From: Syntrophaceae bacterium UBA5761
Lineage (GTDB): Bacteria; Desulfobacterota; Syntrophia; Syntrophales; UBA4778
NCBI GenBank assembly: GCA_002418885.1
Contig: DIEZ01000031.1
Span: forward strand, 1,580 to 19,770
Length of the DNA stretch: 18,191 nt
Reading direction: 5' to 3'
Below the pieces are notes generated by a model, which searched no databases, was not told where the DNA came from, and saw only the letters and a program-made list of their open reading frames with translations. This document shows positions 7,541 through 14,900 of the stretch, piece by piece (the first letter of the stretch is position 1; each line of letters opens with the position of its first letter). The position numbers were made by a program, and so were the translations under genes.

Positions 7541-8586
7541 AAAACAGCAAAACCAAAAACATCCTATTCTTCAGCCTTCTGGGCCTCATCACTGTACTGT
7601 TTCTCTATCTTCTCAAGCCCTTTTTCTATCCCATATTCTGGGCGGCGGTGATCGCGAGCCTCTTCCGGCCCTTCTATAACTGGTTGGAAGAAAAAATACG
7701 ACGGCCAAGCCTCTCGGCGTCGGTCGTGTTGCTTGCCGTACTTCTGATAATCATATTGCCGATCTTCCTCATCGGGGCACTATTGGTAAATGAATCCATC
7801 GCAATATACACCTCTTTGAGCGAAGACCATAGTCCCGTCAAAGAATTCCTCAAAGATGTGCCCGAGCGGGTCAGGCAAAACCCCTACGTAAGGAGTCTCA
7901 ACATCGACGAAGGTCTTCTGGCGGAAAAACTTTCCGACATGGCCAAGGACATCACAAATTTCATATTCACCAGTCTGAAAGGCTTCACCCAAAACACAGT
8001 GGTCTTCGTCACCATGTTCTTGATCATGCTGTACACCTTATTCTTCTTCATCCGGGACGGCGAAACATTTTTACGGAAGACCGTTCATCTGTTTCCGCTG
8101 GGGGAAAGGCGTGAAAGAATGCTGTATGAAAAATTCACATCGGCAACCAGGGCAACCATCAAGGGAACCCTCGTCGTCGCCTTCATCCAGGGTTCTCTTG
8201 CCGGGCTCCTGTTCTCCCTGGTGGGCATAGAAGGCGCTTTGATCTGGTGGGTTTTGATGGTCTTTCTCGCTGTCATTCCGGGGGTCGGCTGCTCCATCGT
8301 ATGGCTGCCGGCAGGGATCGTGATGCTCCTGACGGGACACACCTGGGAAGGCATCACAATCCTGTTGACGGGAACACTCGTCATCAGTATGGTCGACAAT
8401 GCCCTACGGCCCATCCTCGTAGGGAGGGACATTCAGATGCATCCTCTGTTCATACTATTTTCTACGCTCGGAGGGATCGCCCTCTTCGGTGTTTCCGGTA
8501 TCGTCATCGGGCCGATCATCACCGCCCTGCTCCTTTCCCTCTGGCAGATGTACGATCAACAGTACATTGACAGGGACCTTCTTTAA
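7537..8586 (+). CDS. AI-2E / PerM family membrane transporter
   Basis: A 349-residue polytopic inner-membrane protein of PF01594 (AI-2E transporter / PerM family, formerly UPF0118). Hydrophobic segments lie at about 9-45, 60-84, 148-170, 208-230, 232-265, 270-290 and 303-342, with a soluble stretch at about 90-145. Conserved family segments are visible: AVIPGVG with VWLPAG, DNALRPILVG, and HPLFILFSTLGGIALFGVSG followed by GPII. Members are assigned variously to autoinducer-2 export, Na+/H+ antiport or permease roles, and the sequence cannot choose between them. The ATG lacks a recognisable ribosome-binding site. It lies 122 bp after the amidase gene and may be coupled to a short upstream ORF. 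Confidence 0.9.
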   Translation: MKNSKTKNILFFSLLGLITVLFLYLLKPFFYPIFWAAVIASLFRPFYNWLEEKIRRPSLSASVVLLAVLLIIILPIFLIGALLVNESIAIYTSLSEDHSPVKEFLKDVPERVRQNPYVRSLNIDEGLLAEKLSDMAKDITNFIFTSLKGFTQNTVVFVTMFLIMLYTLFFFIRDGETFLRKTVHLFPLGERRERMLYEKFTSATRATIKGTLVVAFIQGSLAGLLFSLVGIEGALIWWVLMVFLAVIPGVGCSIVWLPAGIVMLLTGHTWEGITILLTGTLVISMVDNALRPILVGRDIQMHPLFILFSTLGGIALFGVSGIVIGPIITALLLSLWQMYDQQYIDRDLL

Positions 8587-8648
8587 AAGACATAATAAGA
8601 ATGTATGATCCGTTTTGATCGCTCGGTCCGGGCACTTAAATTTCGTAA

Positions 8649-8671
8649 TATACTGATATCGTTATTATAAC
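8649..8671 (+). promoter_or_regulatory. AT-rich promoter-like segment upstream of hisC
   Basis: The 111-bp gap before hisC holds several -10-like hexamers, TATACT (8649-8654), TATTAT (8663-8668) and TATAAC (8666-8671), each 5 of 6 matches. None has a good -35 at standard spacing. An imperfect palindrome centred near 8667 (GTTATTATAAC core) overlaps them. A promoter for hisC is likely in this gap, but its exact position is uncertain. Confidence 0.3.
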
Positions 8672-8697
8672 AATGATTTTTATCGTGAGGCTGCCTA

Positions 8698-9750
8698 ATG
8701 CGTTACTTCCGAAAAAAAATCGAATCGATGTTAGGCTACATCCCGGGTGAACAAATGCCGGGCGTGCGGGTGGTCAAACTGAACACCAACGAGAACCCTT
8801 ACCCACCCTCACCGACGGTGACGGCAATGCTTCGCAACATCGACTCCGAATGCCTCCGCCGCTACCCCGACCCTTTTTCCGGACGGGTGCGCCGTGCGGT
8901 CAGCCGAGTCTTCGGCGTTCCCGAAGACTGGGTCATAGTCGGGAACGGAAGCGATGAAATCCTTTCCATTCTCTTGCGGGCCTGCTGTGAACCGCGTCGG
9001 GCAGCTGCTTATGCGATGCCGACTTACGTCCTCTATCGGACTCTCGCCGAGATTCAGGGTGCGAGGTACATCGAAGTCCCTTACGATGAAGACTACCGAC
9101 TCCCCGTAGAGGGGCTTATCGCGGCACGGGGCGCCTTGACGATCGTCTGCTCGCCGAACAGTCCTTCGGGAACACCGGTGTTCCATGAAGACCTCGAACG
9201 CCTGTCCGCCTCTGTCGCCGGGCTGCTCGTCGTGGATGAGGCCTACGTGGATTTCGCCGAAGAAAACGCCCTGGAGTTGGTCGAAAGCAACAAAAACATC
9301 ATCATCTTGCGAACCCTGTCCAAGGGCTATTCCCTTGCCGGGTTGAGGCTCGGTTTCGGAATAGCCCAACCGCCGATCATCGAAAACCTGATGAAGATAA
9401 AGGACAGTTACAATGTGGATGCCTTGTCCTGCCTCATCGGCGCAGCGGCCATCGAGGACCAGACTTACAAGGAAGAGACCGCAGAACGGGTCAAAGCATC
9501 AAGAAAAAACCTGTCCGCCACCCTCGAGAACCTGGGCTTCCGTGTCTGGCCGTCGCAGGCGAATTTTGTCCTGACGAGACCGCCGATGGGCGATGCGGAG
9601 AGGATTTATCTCGCCCTTAAGGCGAAGGGTATACTCGTTCGGTATTTCAAACAACCGCGCCTCGAGGATAAATTACGGATTACGGTCGGGACGGAAGAGG
9701 AGAACTCGACTCTGATTCAAGCACTCACCCGGCTGACAGCGGTCGGGTGA
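8698..9750 (+). CDS. hisC: Histidinol-phosphate aminotransferase HisC
   Basis: PLP-dependent class I/II aminotransferase that converts imidazole acetol-phosphate plus glutamate to histidinol-phosphate in histidine synthesis. Some relatives also act on aromatic amino acids. The 350 residues match the family length. Key features are KLNTNENPYPPSP near the N-terminus, RYPDP, Asn154 in SPNSPSGTP, Asp180 and Tyr183 in VVDEAYVDFA, the PLP-binding Lys209 in RTLSKGYSLAGLRLGF, and Arg217. The ATG has GAGG 7 nt upstream. No other his genes adjoin it, and the small Rho_N-like gene follows after 30 bases. Assignment to HisC is firm. A broader aromatic specificity cannot be excluded. Confidence 0.94.
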   Translation: MRYFRKKIESMLGYIPGEQMPGVRVVKLNTNENPYPPSPTVTAMLRNIDSECLRRYPDPFSGRVRRAVSRVFGVPEDWVIVGNGSDEILSILLRACCEPRRAAAYAMPTYVLYRTLAEIQGARYIEVPYDEDYRLPVEGLIAARGALTIVCSPNSPSGTPVFHEDLERLSASVAGLLVVDEAYVDFAEENALELVESNKNIIILRTLSKGYSLAGLRLGFGIAQPPIIENLMKIKDSYNVDALSCLIGAAAIEDQTYKEETAERVKASRKNLSATLENLGFRVWPSQANFVLTRPPMGDAERIYLALKAKGILVRYFKQPRLEDKLRITVGTEEENSTLIQALTRLTAVG

Positions 9751-9780
9751 AGGAAGCAAACACGAATGGAGGGTGAAGAG

Positions 9781-10104
9781 ATGGAACACGAAAAACCGCT
9801 GGAAGATTTGACGATAAAGGAGTTGAAGGAGATGGCCCTGGCCATGGGTGGAATCAGCGGCGTTTCAGCGATGAAGAAGACGGAGCTGATCATCGCCATC
9901 AAAAAGGCAAAAGGCCTCCCAGTGAAGGAAACCCGCGAGAAACCCATCGAGACGGTGGTCGAGCTGAAACACAAGATGCGAGAGATCAGGGAACAGCGGG
10001 ACTCTTTGAGAAAGCGGACCGACAAGGAGAAGATGAGACTTCTGACCAGAAAAATCAGTCGGTTGAAAAAAAGGACGCGCAGGCTGGCGGAGAAAACTGC
10101 CTGA
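9781..10104 (+). CDS. Small Rho_N-domain / basic coiled-coil protein
   Basis: A 107-residue protein in two parts. Residues about 6-48 (LEDLTIKELKEMALAMGG to AIKKAKG) resemble the Rho N-terminal SAP-like helical domain (PF07498), which binds nucleic acid. The rest is a highly charged helix rich in Lys and Arg that reads as a coiled coil. I associate similar short Rho_N proteins with Deltaproteobacteria, but their function is not known to me. An in-frame ATG at 9766 exists. The ATG at 9781 is preferred because GGAGGG sits 8 nt ahead of it, overlapping the first ATG. It starts 30 bases after hisC ends and is probably co-transcribed with it. A nucleic-acid-binding role is inferred from the domain only. 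Confidence 0.85.
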   Translation: MEHEKPLEDLTIKELKEMALAMGGISGVSAMKKTELIIAIKKAKGLPVKETREKPIETVVELKHKMREIREQRDSLRKRTDKEKMRLLTRKISRLKKRTRRLAEKTA

Positions 10105-10124
10105 GCCGAAAAACATTTACAGAT

Positions 10125-10198
10125 CTGAAGCTGCCTATCCTGTATAGGCTTCAGCATCTCGCTGCCGCGCGGGAACCCGCTAAGAAAGACTAGGCAGC
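10125..10198. other. Convergent intergenic region with competing inverted repeats
   Basis: Between two converging genes, an 11-bp stem can form from CTGAAG/CCTAT (10125-10138) and ATAGGCTTCAG (10144-10154), with a 3-nt bulge. GCTGCC (10161-10166) can pair with GGCAGC (10193-10198) around a GCGGG/CCCGC core (10169-10180). Alternatively GCTGCCTA (10130-10137) pairs perfectly with TAGGCAGC (10191-10198), which excludes both other stems. No T-run follows on either strand. It may act as a bidirectional transcription end or as a structured RNA. Confidence 0.45.
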
Positions 10199-10228
10199 AA
10201 CACACAGGGAAAGGTCGGCCACGGGAAT

Positions 10229-11608
10229 TCAATTCAGAGGAAGTGCCGCCGTCAACCATTTGAGCAGGGCGCCTTTTCCGCCTTTTCCCAACGATAGGTC
10301 AGAAACGACTGTACGACCGACTTGGTACGTAACGCCCTGGCCATCGTCGTCGTACTCCCAGAAGCTATGGATGGCATAGACACGGTTGTCTACCACCCCC
10401 AAAAAAAGCATTACATGCCCGGGCATATACAGGATGGTGGGCGTATGTTCGAGGCGCACCAGCGCCTCGATTTTCGCGTAGTCGGAAAGTCCTTCAAGTT
10501 CCACGCGATTCTTCGTGTAAAAAAGCGCCTGTCGGTAACTGTCTCTTGGCATCCGAAACCCGAAGCAGCGGAAGACGTCCATGATGAACCGCGAACAATC
10601 CCTGCCTTCGTTAAGACCGCCCCAACTGTAATACCCGTCCTTGACCTTGAAGGCCTGTCTCAAAACAGCACCCATCGTGTAGGGAAGGTAACCTTCATGT
10701 GCATCCGCATCGGCACGCACAAAACCGTCTCTAAGAAGCAGGCGTCCGTCACCGTCACGGTAAGGCATGACGACTCTGTACCCGCCGTGAATGCTGCCGG
10801 CAAGAGGCAGTTTTGCTCCCATCGGGAGTTCAAACGCGTATTGCCCGAAATCATTGTCATAGTAAAAAGACACGCTGTCGCCGGATACTATAAGTGGTTT
10901 CTCGCCCGCAAATTTGACGATTTGATCTTTGCCTCCTACAGCCACGTCGTTCGGCCTGACCCAGCCCCACGAGTATCCCGTGTCCACAAAACACCACGTA
11001 AGGTCAACGGCGTAATGGAGAATCACGACAACTGTTCCGACGTCCAGCCTCCCCGCCTGGAAACGGTCGAAGGCATAATCAAAAGGCCTGTCCATGACAA
11101 GGTCGTCCGTCGGAAAGACGCGCAGGTTAGTCGCGTGGACGACGATCCCGTAAAGCGGCCTTACACGGTCAGGAACACCCTCCGTGTTCATCAACGAAAA
11201 AAGACGCGCCAGGTAAGCGGTGGAAAGGGGTCGACTTGCCATGTCGTAAAGTCTCGACCCTCCGTATCGATCCCAAGAGCTCGTCAGCCTTCTTTTCAAG
11301 ACATCCGTATCTATCTCACAGGAAAGAGATAATATGTCCAGGAAATCCGGGTCGTTTTTCAGGGCAGCGAGGTTGACTTTTTCTATATCCTCGGCCCCCA
11401 TCCGTACCCTGTCCGGATGCCGGAGGCGTCCAATCCAGTAACTTACATCCTCAAACTCAGGCCTGACATGGGGCAACGGGGAAGGCGCAGCTTCCTTCAC
11501 CGAGGACCGAGGTCCGACATGCAAGGGTTCCACCGGCTGCCGGGCCAGGGCGAAAAAAGGCATGAGAAATTCGACCACCAAGAACGGATAAATCCATTTT
11601 TTCATCAT
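10229..11608 (-). CDS. Secreted SH3 / NlpC-P60 family peptidoglycan peptidase
   Basis: A 459-residue exported cysteine peptidase expected to cut peptide stems of peptidoglycan. A signal peptide (MMKKWIYPFL, cleaved near ALA before RQPVE) is followed by a helical N-terminal stabilising region (about 45-150), two SH3-like domains (about 155-225 and 240-300) and an NlpC/P60 domain at about 310-435. The catalytic Cys338 lies in GRDCSRF and His398 in MPGHVMLFLG, with His414 a likely third catalytic residue. The layout matches the family with PF12912/PF12913/PF12914-type domains ahead of NlpC/P60. The frame runs upstream to 11665. I chose the ATG at 11608 because AAGG lies 8 nt before it and the signal peptide then starts correctly. 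It follows a hairpin that separates it from the cNMP-fold gene. Confidence 0.9.
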   Translation of the reverse strand: MMKKWIYPFLVVEFLMPFFALARQPVEPLHVGPRSSVKEAAPSPLPHVRPEFEDVSYWIGRLRHPDRVRMGAEDIEKVNLAALKNDPDFLDILSLSCEIDTDVLKRRLTSSWDRYGGSRLYDMASRPLSTAYLARLFSLMNTEGVPDRVRPLYGIVVHATNLRVFPTDDLVMDRPFDYAFDRFQAGRLDVGTVVVILHYAVDLTWCFVDTGYSWGWVRPNDVAVGGKDQIVKFAGEKPLIVSGDSVSFYYDNDFGQYAFELPMGAKLPLAGSIHGGYRVVMPYRDGDGRLLLRDGFVRADADAHEGYLPYTMGAVLRQAFKVKDGYYSWGGLNEGRDCSRFIMDVFRCFGFRMPRDSYRQALFYTKNRVELEGLSDYAKIEALVRLEHTPTILYMPGHVMLFLGVVDNRVYAIHSFWEYDDDGQGVTYQVGRTVVSDLSLGKGGKGALLKWLTAALPLN

Positions 11609-11663
11609 CTTAAACGCCTTAAAGAGCAACAAAAATAACGCCGAGAAAGACTTCCCAGGATAC

Positions 11664-11700
11664 ACAAAGAGGTTTGACCTGCCCGACCAAACCTCTTTGT
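11664..11700 (-). terminator. Perfect 13-bp hairpin after the cNMP-fold gene
   Basis: ACAAAGAGGTTTG (11664-11676) and CAAACCTCTTTGT (11688-11700) are exact reverse complements around an 11-nt loop. On the minus strand the hairpin begins 21 bases after the cNMP-fold stop codon and ends 56 bases before the NlpC/P60 start. It is the longest perfect stem in the window. The only T-rich stretch is inside the stem end, so termination would be imperfect. It may act as an attenuator or mRNA-stabilising stem. Confidence 0.6.
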
Positions 11701-11720
11701 CCCACCTGCCTCACGTCTTT

Positions 11721-12221
11721 TTATGCGTATTGAGTATGCTCGGTCATGATACCGAGGGCACGTTCGCCCACCAAAACCACTCTTGTGTGAGTCAGACGAG
11801 TAGCAATCATCTTAGCGACAGCCTTCATAACCGCAAGTCCCAGTCCGCAATCCTCGTCTATGATTTCCCTCAACTTCACCGCGTCGATCGCGACCAATTC
11901 GGTCCGGTCCAAACAAAGACAACTCAGCGTGAAAATGTAAGGCTCGACGACGGCAGACCAACCCATAGATTCGCCCTTTGCAACAACATCGACGACGACC
12001 TGCCTGGAAGGAAAATTCGGCCCCATATCGCATTGCATGTCGAGAGCGACTTTACCCTCGACCACGATGTAAAACTTGCCGGCCGGATCACCCTCACGAT
12101 AGAGAACCGCACCGGCGGGATGGGTTTCCACCGAGGCGATGGCCATAATCTTTTTCAGCTGCTCATCGGTCAACTTCCGGAAAATTGCAGAATGCCTTAA
12201 AATGTCTATGACGTTCTCCAT
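11721..12221 (-). CDS. Single-domain cyclic-nucleotide-binding-fold protein
   Basis: A 166-residue protein consisting of one cNMP-binding-type domain (Crp/Fnr sensor fold) with no DNA-binding helix-turn-helix. The fold is seen from FRKLTDEQLKKI through AVLYREGDPAGKFYIVVEGKV to the terminal helices. The phosphate-binding cassette is atypical. It reads GESMGWSAVVEPYIFTLS (83-100), where cAMP-binding proteins have GE(x)GE-A with an RSA or RTA triplet, and Arg is missing. It may bind another ligand or none. The ribosome-binding site AGGAGG is strong, 7 nt before the ATG. It lies 145 bp after the hydrogenase maturation protease, so a link to the hydrogenase is possible but unproven. Without an HTH it would have to act on a protein partner. 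Confidence 0.88.
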   Translation of the reverse strand: MENVIDILRHSAIFRKLTDEQLKKIMAIASVETHPAGAVLYREGDPAGKFYIVVEGKVALDMQCDMGPNFPSRQVVVDVVAKGESMGWSAVVEPYIFTLSCLCLDRTELVAIDAVKLREIIDEDCGLGLAVMKAVAKMIATRLTHTRVVLVGERALGIMTEHTQYA

Positions 12222-12287
12222 CGGACCCCCTCCTTTTTTGATATGACCTTATAACTATCTCAAACTTCTTCTTCCGGCACCTGGCTC

Positions 12288-12307
12288 TTGAACAAGGCCT
12301 TCGTCAA
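12288..12307. promoter_or_regulatory. 20-bp palindrome upstream of the cNMP-fold gene
   Basis: TTGA, 2 bases, AAGGCCTT, 2 bases, TCAA: 16 of 20 positions are symmetric. It lies in the 145-bp gap between the maturation protease and the cNMP-fold gene, and its minus-strand edge reads TTGACG, a -35-like hexamer. It resembles an operator. The TTGA/TCAA ends recall Crp/Fnr half-sites, but the 12-base spacing does not fit the 6-base FNR spacing. Confidence 0.35.
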
Positions 12308-12366
12308 CAAAATATTTGGTCCATCGCAATCTATTCGCGTCCTATCCTGCCGGCCGCAACCTTTAA

Positions 12367-12864
12367 TCATGGCTTTTTCCTAAGGGCCATGTCTTCTTTC
12401 AAGATAAGCCTTACGGCCGGTTCCACCAACTCTGCAGTGTCGGAGGAAAGGCCGCGGCGGAAATCGAAGTCACAGCCTTTTATGGAGACGATCCGGGCGG
12501 ACGGCTTCCGGTGGTAAAGGGCCTGGAACCACGCCATCAGCATGTCGGGTGTTATATGATGAGTAAACGCCAACGCCGCCTCTTCCGGCACGACGGAGGC
12601 ACAATGTAAAGCGTCAAGTTTACCGTCCACATGGGCATCGACGAACACGACCTCGTCGTAATCGGCAATCACGTCGAGCAGATCCGGCGTCAATTGTTGC
12701 AGAAACACAGAATCTATCTCGCCGCCGAGCTCTTCGAGTCCTGTTTCATCTTCTTTGAGTGCATCCCGGCCCAGCGAACGCCGCAAGACATCGATGACGA
12801 AGTAGGCGACACCGTCGTCCGCCCGGTCTATGTTTCCATAACCGATAACGAGGGTTCTGCCCAT
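12367..12864 (-). CDS. Hydrogenase maturation protease
   Basis: A 165-residue endopeptidase of the HyaD/HybD/HoxW/FrhD family that removes the C-terminal tail of the [NiFe] large subunit after nickel insertion. The family start is visible as LVIGYGNIDRADDGVAY (family pattern GxGNxLxxDDGVG). Likely Ni-sensing residues are Asp17, Asp76 in VFVDAH, and His102/His103 in FTHHITPD. The frame has an ATG at 12885 with its Shine-Dalgarno too close. The ATG at 12864 has AAGG 7 nt ahead and gives a family-like N-terminus (MGRTLVIG). It is 48 bases downstream of the large-subunit gene whose 24-residue tail (after His451) it should cleave. Confidence 0.93.
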   Translation of the reverse strand: MGRTLVIGYGNIDRADDGVAYFVIDVLRRSLGRDALKEDETGLEELGGEIDSVFLQQLTPDLLDVIADYDEVVFVDAHVDGKLDALHCASVVPEEAALAFTHHITPDMLMAWFQALYHRKPSARIVSIKGCDFDFRRGLSSDTAELVEPAVRLILKEDMALRKKP

Positions 12865-12912
12865 CGTCAGACCTTGGTCTACCATTCCCTTCCCACACCC
12901 CGTATCTTCCGG

Positions 12913-14340
12913 TCATCGGGAGATACGGTCCAGGACCGTACCGTCCGCCGCCACGAGCGCTATTTCCAGAGGCATCTTTCCGACAGCGTGCGTAGAACAA
13001 GACAGGCATGGGTCGTAGCAACGGATCGCAGCTTCCACCCTGTTCAACATCCCTTCGGTAAGCTTGTTGCCGTCTACGCAGGCCTTCGCGACCATTCCGG
13101 CGGCCGTGTGCATCGCCCAGTTGTTGTTGCCCGTCGCTACGATGAGGTTCACTCGCGTCAGCAGGCCGTTCTCGTCCGTGCTGTAATCGTGGAAGAGAGT
13201 GCCCCTGGGGGCTTCGATCACACCGACTCCCTGCCCCGGTAGTCTCGCCTCCGGATAGGCCCGAACCTCCTTGGACAAGATATCGGGGTCATCCAGCAAC
13301 TGGACTATCCGCTCAAGGGCGTAGACGAGTTCGATCAATCTCGCGTAGTGGTAATAAAGGGACCCTTCCACGGGCCTGCCGTCGTTCAACTGTCTGAAGA
13401 GCTTGAACTCTTTGTTCGCCAGGGGAGTTCCGATCTTGTCGCAGACATTCAACCGCCCCAGGGGACCGACACGGTAGAACCCTTCCGGGAAACCCATCTT
13501 GCGATAGTAAGGGTATTTGAGGAATGACCAAGGCTCCACATGCTCGGCGACATGGGCCAGGTAATGTTCGGGCTTGAACTGGGCGACATACTTGCCCTCG
13601 GCGTTCTTGACCCTGATCTCCCCGTCATAGAGCTGAAGTCCTCCCTCCTCATCCACCAGCCCCATGTAGTTCGAAGGAAAGGATGCGAAGGTCGACGCCA
13701 GTTCTTTGTTGGCGCCCAGCCAGTTCTTGCCGATGTCCACCGCAACCTTAGCGATGTCCATCATGGTCTCCATTTCCGCTAAAATCTCGTCCCGGTCCTT
13801 GGGATTCAGCGGGGCATTCACACCGCCCGGTACGCTTAAATTGGGGTGTATCCGCTTACCGCCCAGCCGTTCGATGACCCGCTGGCCGTAACGTCGAAGG
13901 TTCACCGCCTTGAGCGCCAGCTCCGGGTTGGCCTTGATGATGCCGAAGACGTTCCGGATCGCCGGGTCGGCGTCGAAACCGAGAACCAGGTCGGGGGCCG
14001 CCAGATAGAAGAAGTGCATGCCGTGAGACTGTACTAACTGACCCATATGCATCAGCTCGCGCAGCAACCTCGCGGGCCGCGGCGGTTCTACACGGGCGAC
14101 ACCGTCACAGGCCTTGGCGGCCGCCAGATGGTGACTGACCGGGCATATCCCGCAGATCCGTTGTGTGATCTGCGGCATCTCAAAATACGGACGGCCCTCG
14201 CAGAACTTCTCCAGGCCGCGAAATTCGTCCACATGGAAAAAAGTCTGTTCCACGCCACCCTGGTCGTTCAGATGGATCGTCACCCGCGCATGACCCTCGA
14301 TCCGCGTCACCGGTTCTATGGTTATTTTTCGAGCACCCAT
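12913..14340 (-). CDS. hoxH: [NiFe] hydrogenase large subunit, HoxH-like
   Basis: Catalytic subunit carrying the NiFe(CN)2CO centre (475 residues). The N-terminal metal pair is in [11 protein letters not shown] (Cys63, Cys66). The C-terminal pair is in DPCLSCSTH (Cys445, Cys448), and Glu15 in TRIEGH is the usual proton-path residue. The sequence [12 protein letters not shown] and beyond (452-475) is a cleavable C-terminal extension, expected to be cut after His451. The motifs and length fit group 3 (cytoplasmic, NAD(P)-linked) enzymes, closest to HoxH. An earlier ATG at 14349 directly abuts the AGGAG. The ATG at 14340 has that site 9 nt ahead and is preferred. The gene follows the small subunit by 14 bases. 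H2 oxidation or evolution with NAD(P)(H) is the expected role. Confidence 0.95.
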   Translation of the reverse strand: MGARKITIEPVTRIEGHARVTIHLNDQGGVEQTFFHVDEFRGLEKFCEGRPYFEMPQITQRICGICPVSHHLAAAKACDGVARVEPPRPARLLRELMHMGQLVQSHGMHFFYLAAPDLVLGFDADPAIRNVFGIIKANPELALKAVNLRRYGQRVIERLGGKRIHPNLSVPGGVNAPLNPKDRDEILAEMETMMDIAKVAVDIGKNWLGANKELASTFASFPSNYMGLVDEEGGLQLYDGEIRVKNAEGKYVAQFKPEHYLAHVAEHVEPWSFLKYPYYRKMGFPEGFYRVGPLGRLNVCDKIGTPLANKEFKLFRQLNDGRPVEGSLYYHYARLIELVYALERIVQLLDDPDILSKEVRAYPEARLPGQGVGVIEAPRGTLFHDYSTDENGLLTRVNLIVATGNNNWAMHTAAGMVAKACVDGNKLTEGMLNRVEAAIRCYDPCLSCSTHAVGKMPLEIALVAADGTVLDRISR

Positions 14341-14354
14341 ATCTCGCATCTCCT

Positions 14355-14900
14355 CTAATCGTATTTTAAATACTCGGGGGGTAAAATGACGGGTGTACGT
14401 CCGGCCAACAATTCCGACAGGGCAAAGAAAAGCGCGTCGGCGCTGGGCGGGCAGCCGGGAATAAAAACGTCCACCTTAACCACTTTGTCCACCCCCGTCA
14501 CCGTATCCAAGGGCTCACCAAGTTCAGAAGAGCCGGGAATTAGACCGCCGACAACGCTCTCCGTCTCGATGTACGCACGCTTCAACGCCTCCTGTGTTCC
14601 CACAAGATTGCGCATCGCCGGCACACCCCCAAAGGTAGCGCAATCTCCGATGGCGATCAGGATCTGACAACGCTTGCGCATCTCTTTGGCTACTTCTACG
14701 TTATGTGTGTTGCATACCGCCCCTTCAAGAATACCTATCGTCACTCCATCCTCCGGCGGATGTTTCAGGTCCGTCACAGGGCTGGAAGTGAATTCGACCG
14801 ATTCAAGCAGCTTGACGATCCTCTCATCGATATCCAGCAGGGACATGTGACAACCTGCACAGCCGGCCAGCCAGTCCGTAGCTATCTTGATCTTACTCAC
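14355..14900 (-). CDS. hoxY: [NiFe] hydrogenase small subunit, HoxY-like
   Basis: A 181-residue small subunit lacking a signal peptide and lacking the medial and distal cluster domain, as in soluble group 3d HoxY. The proximal [4Fe-4S] ligands are Cys14 and Cys17 (LAGCAGCHMS), Cys87 (GDCATFGG) and Cys150 (PGCPPSADAL). Cys63 (AVCN) is an extra cysteine. It passes electrons from the NiFe site to the NuoG/HoxU-like partner. It starts with GTG at 14900 and overlaps the 3' end of the preceding gene by 8 bases, with a purine-rich GGGGGAA about 8 nt upstream, so translation is probably coupled. Assignment to HoxY is by motifs and size. Confidence 0.94.
   Translation of the reverse strand: MSKIKIATDWLAGCAGCHMSLLDIDERIVKLLESVEFTSSPVTDLKHPPEDGVTIGILEGAVCNTHNVEVAKEMRKRCQILIAIGDCATFGGVPAMRNLVGTQEALKRAYIETESVVGGLIPGSSELGEPLDTVTGVDKVVKVDVFIPGCPPSADALFFALSELLAGRTPVILPPEYLKYD

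Noticed and set aside
10161-10198. Possible known riboswitch (cobalamin, ZTP or c-di-GMP type) in the convergent gap
   Set aside because: The conserved boxes of those families are not present and no gene start lies downstream on either strand.
10322-11332. 336-codon plus-strand frame opposite the NlpC/P60 gene
   Set aside because: The minus-strand frame has signal peptide and catalytic motifs; this one has none and reads as low-information antisense.
12288-12307. FNR box in the hydrogenase-cNMP gap
   Set aside because: The TTGA and TCAA halves are 12 bases apart, not 6 as in TTGAT-N4-ATCAA.
14340-14349. ATG at 14349 as start of the hydrogenase large subunit
   Set aside because: The AGGAG ribosome-binding site directly abuts it; the ATG at 14340 has correct spacing.
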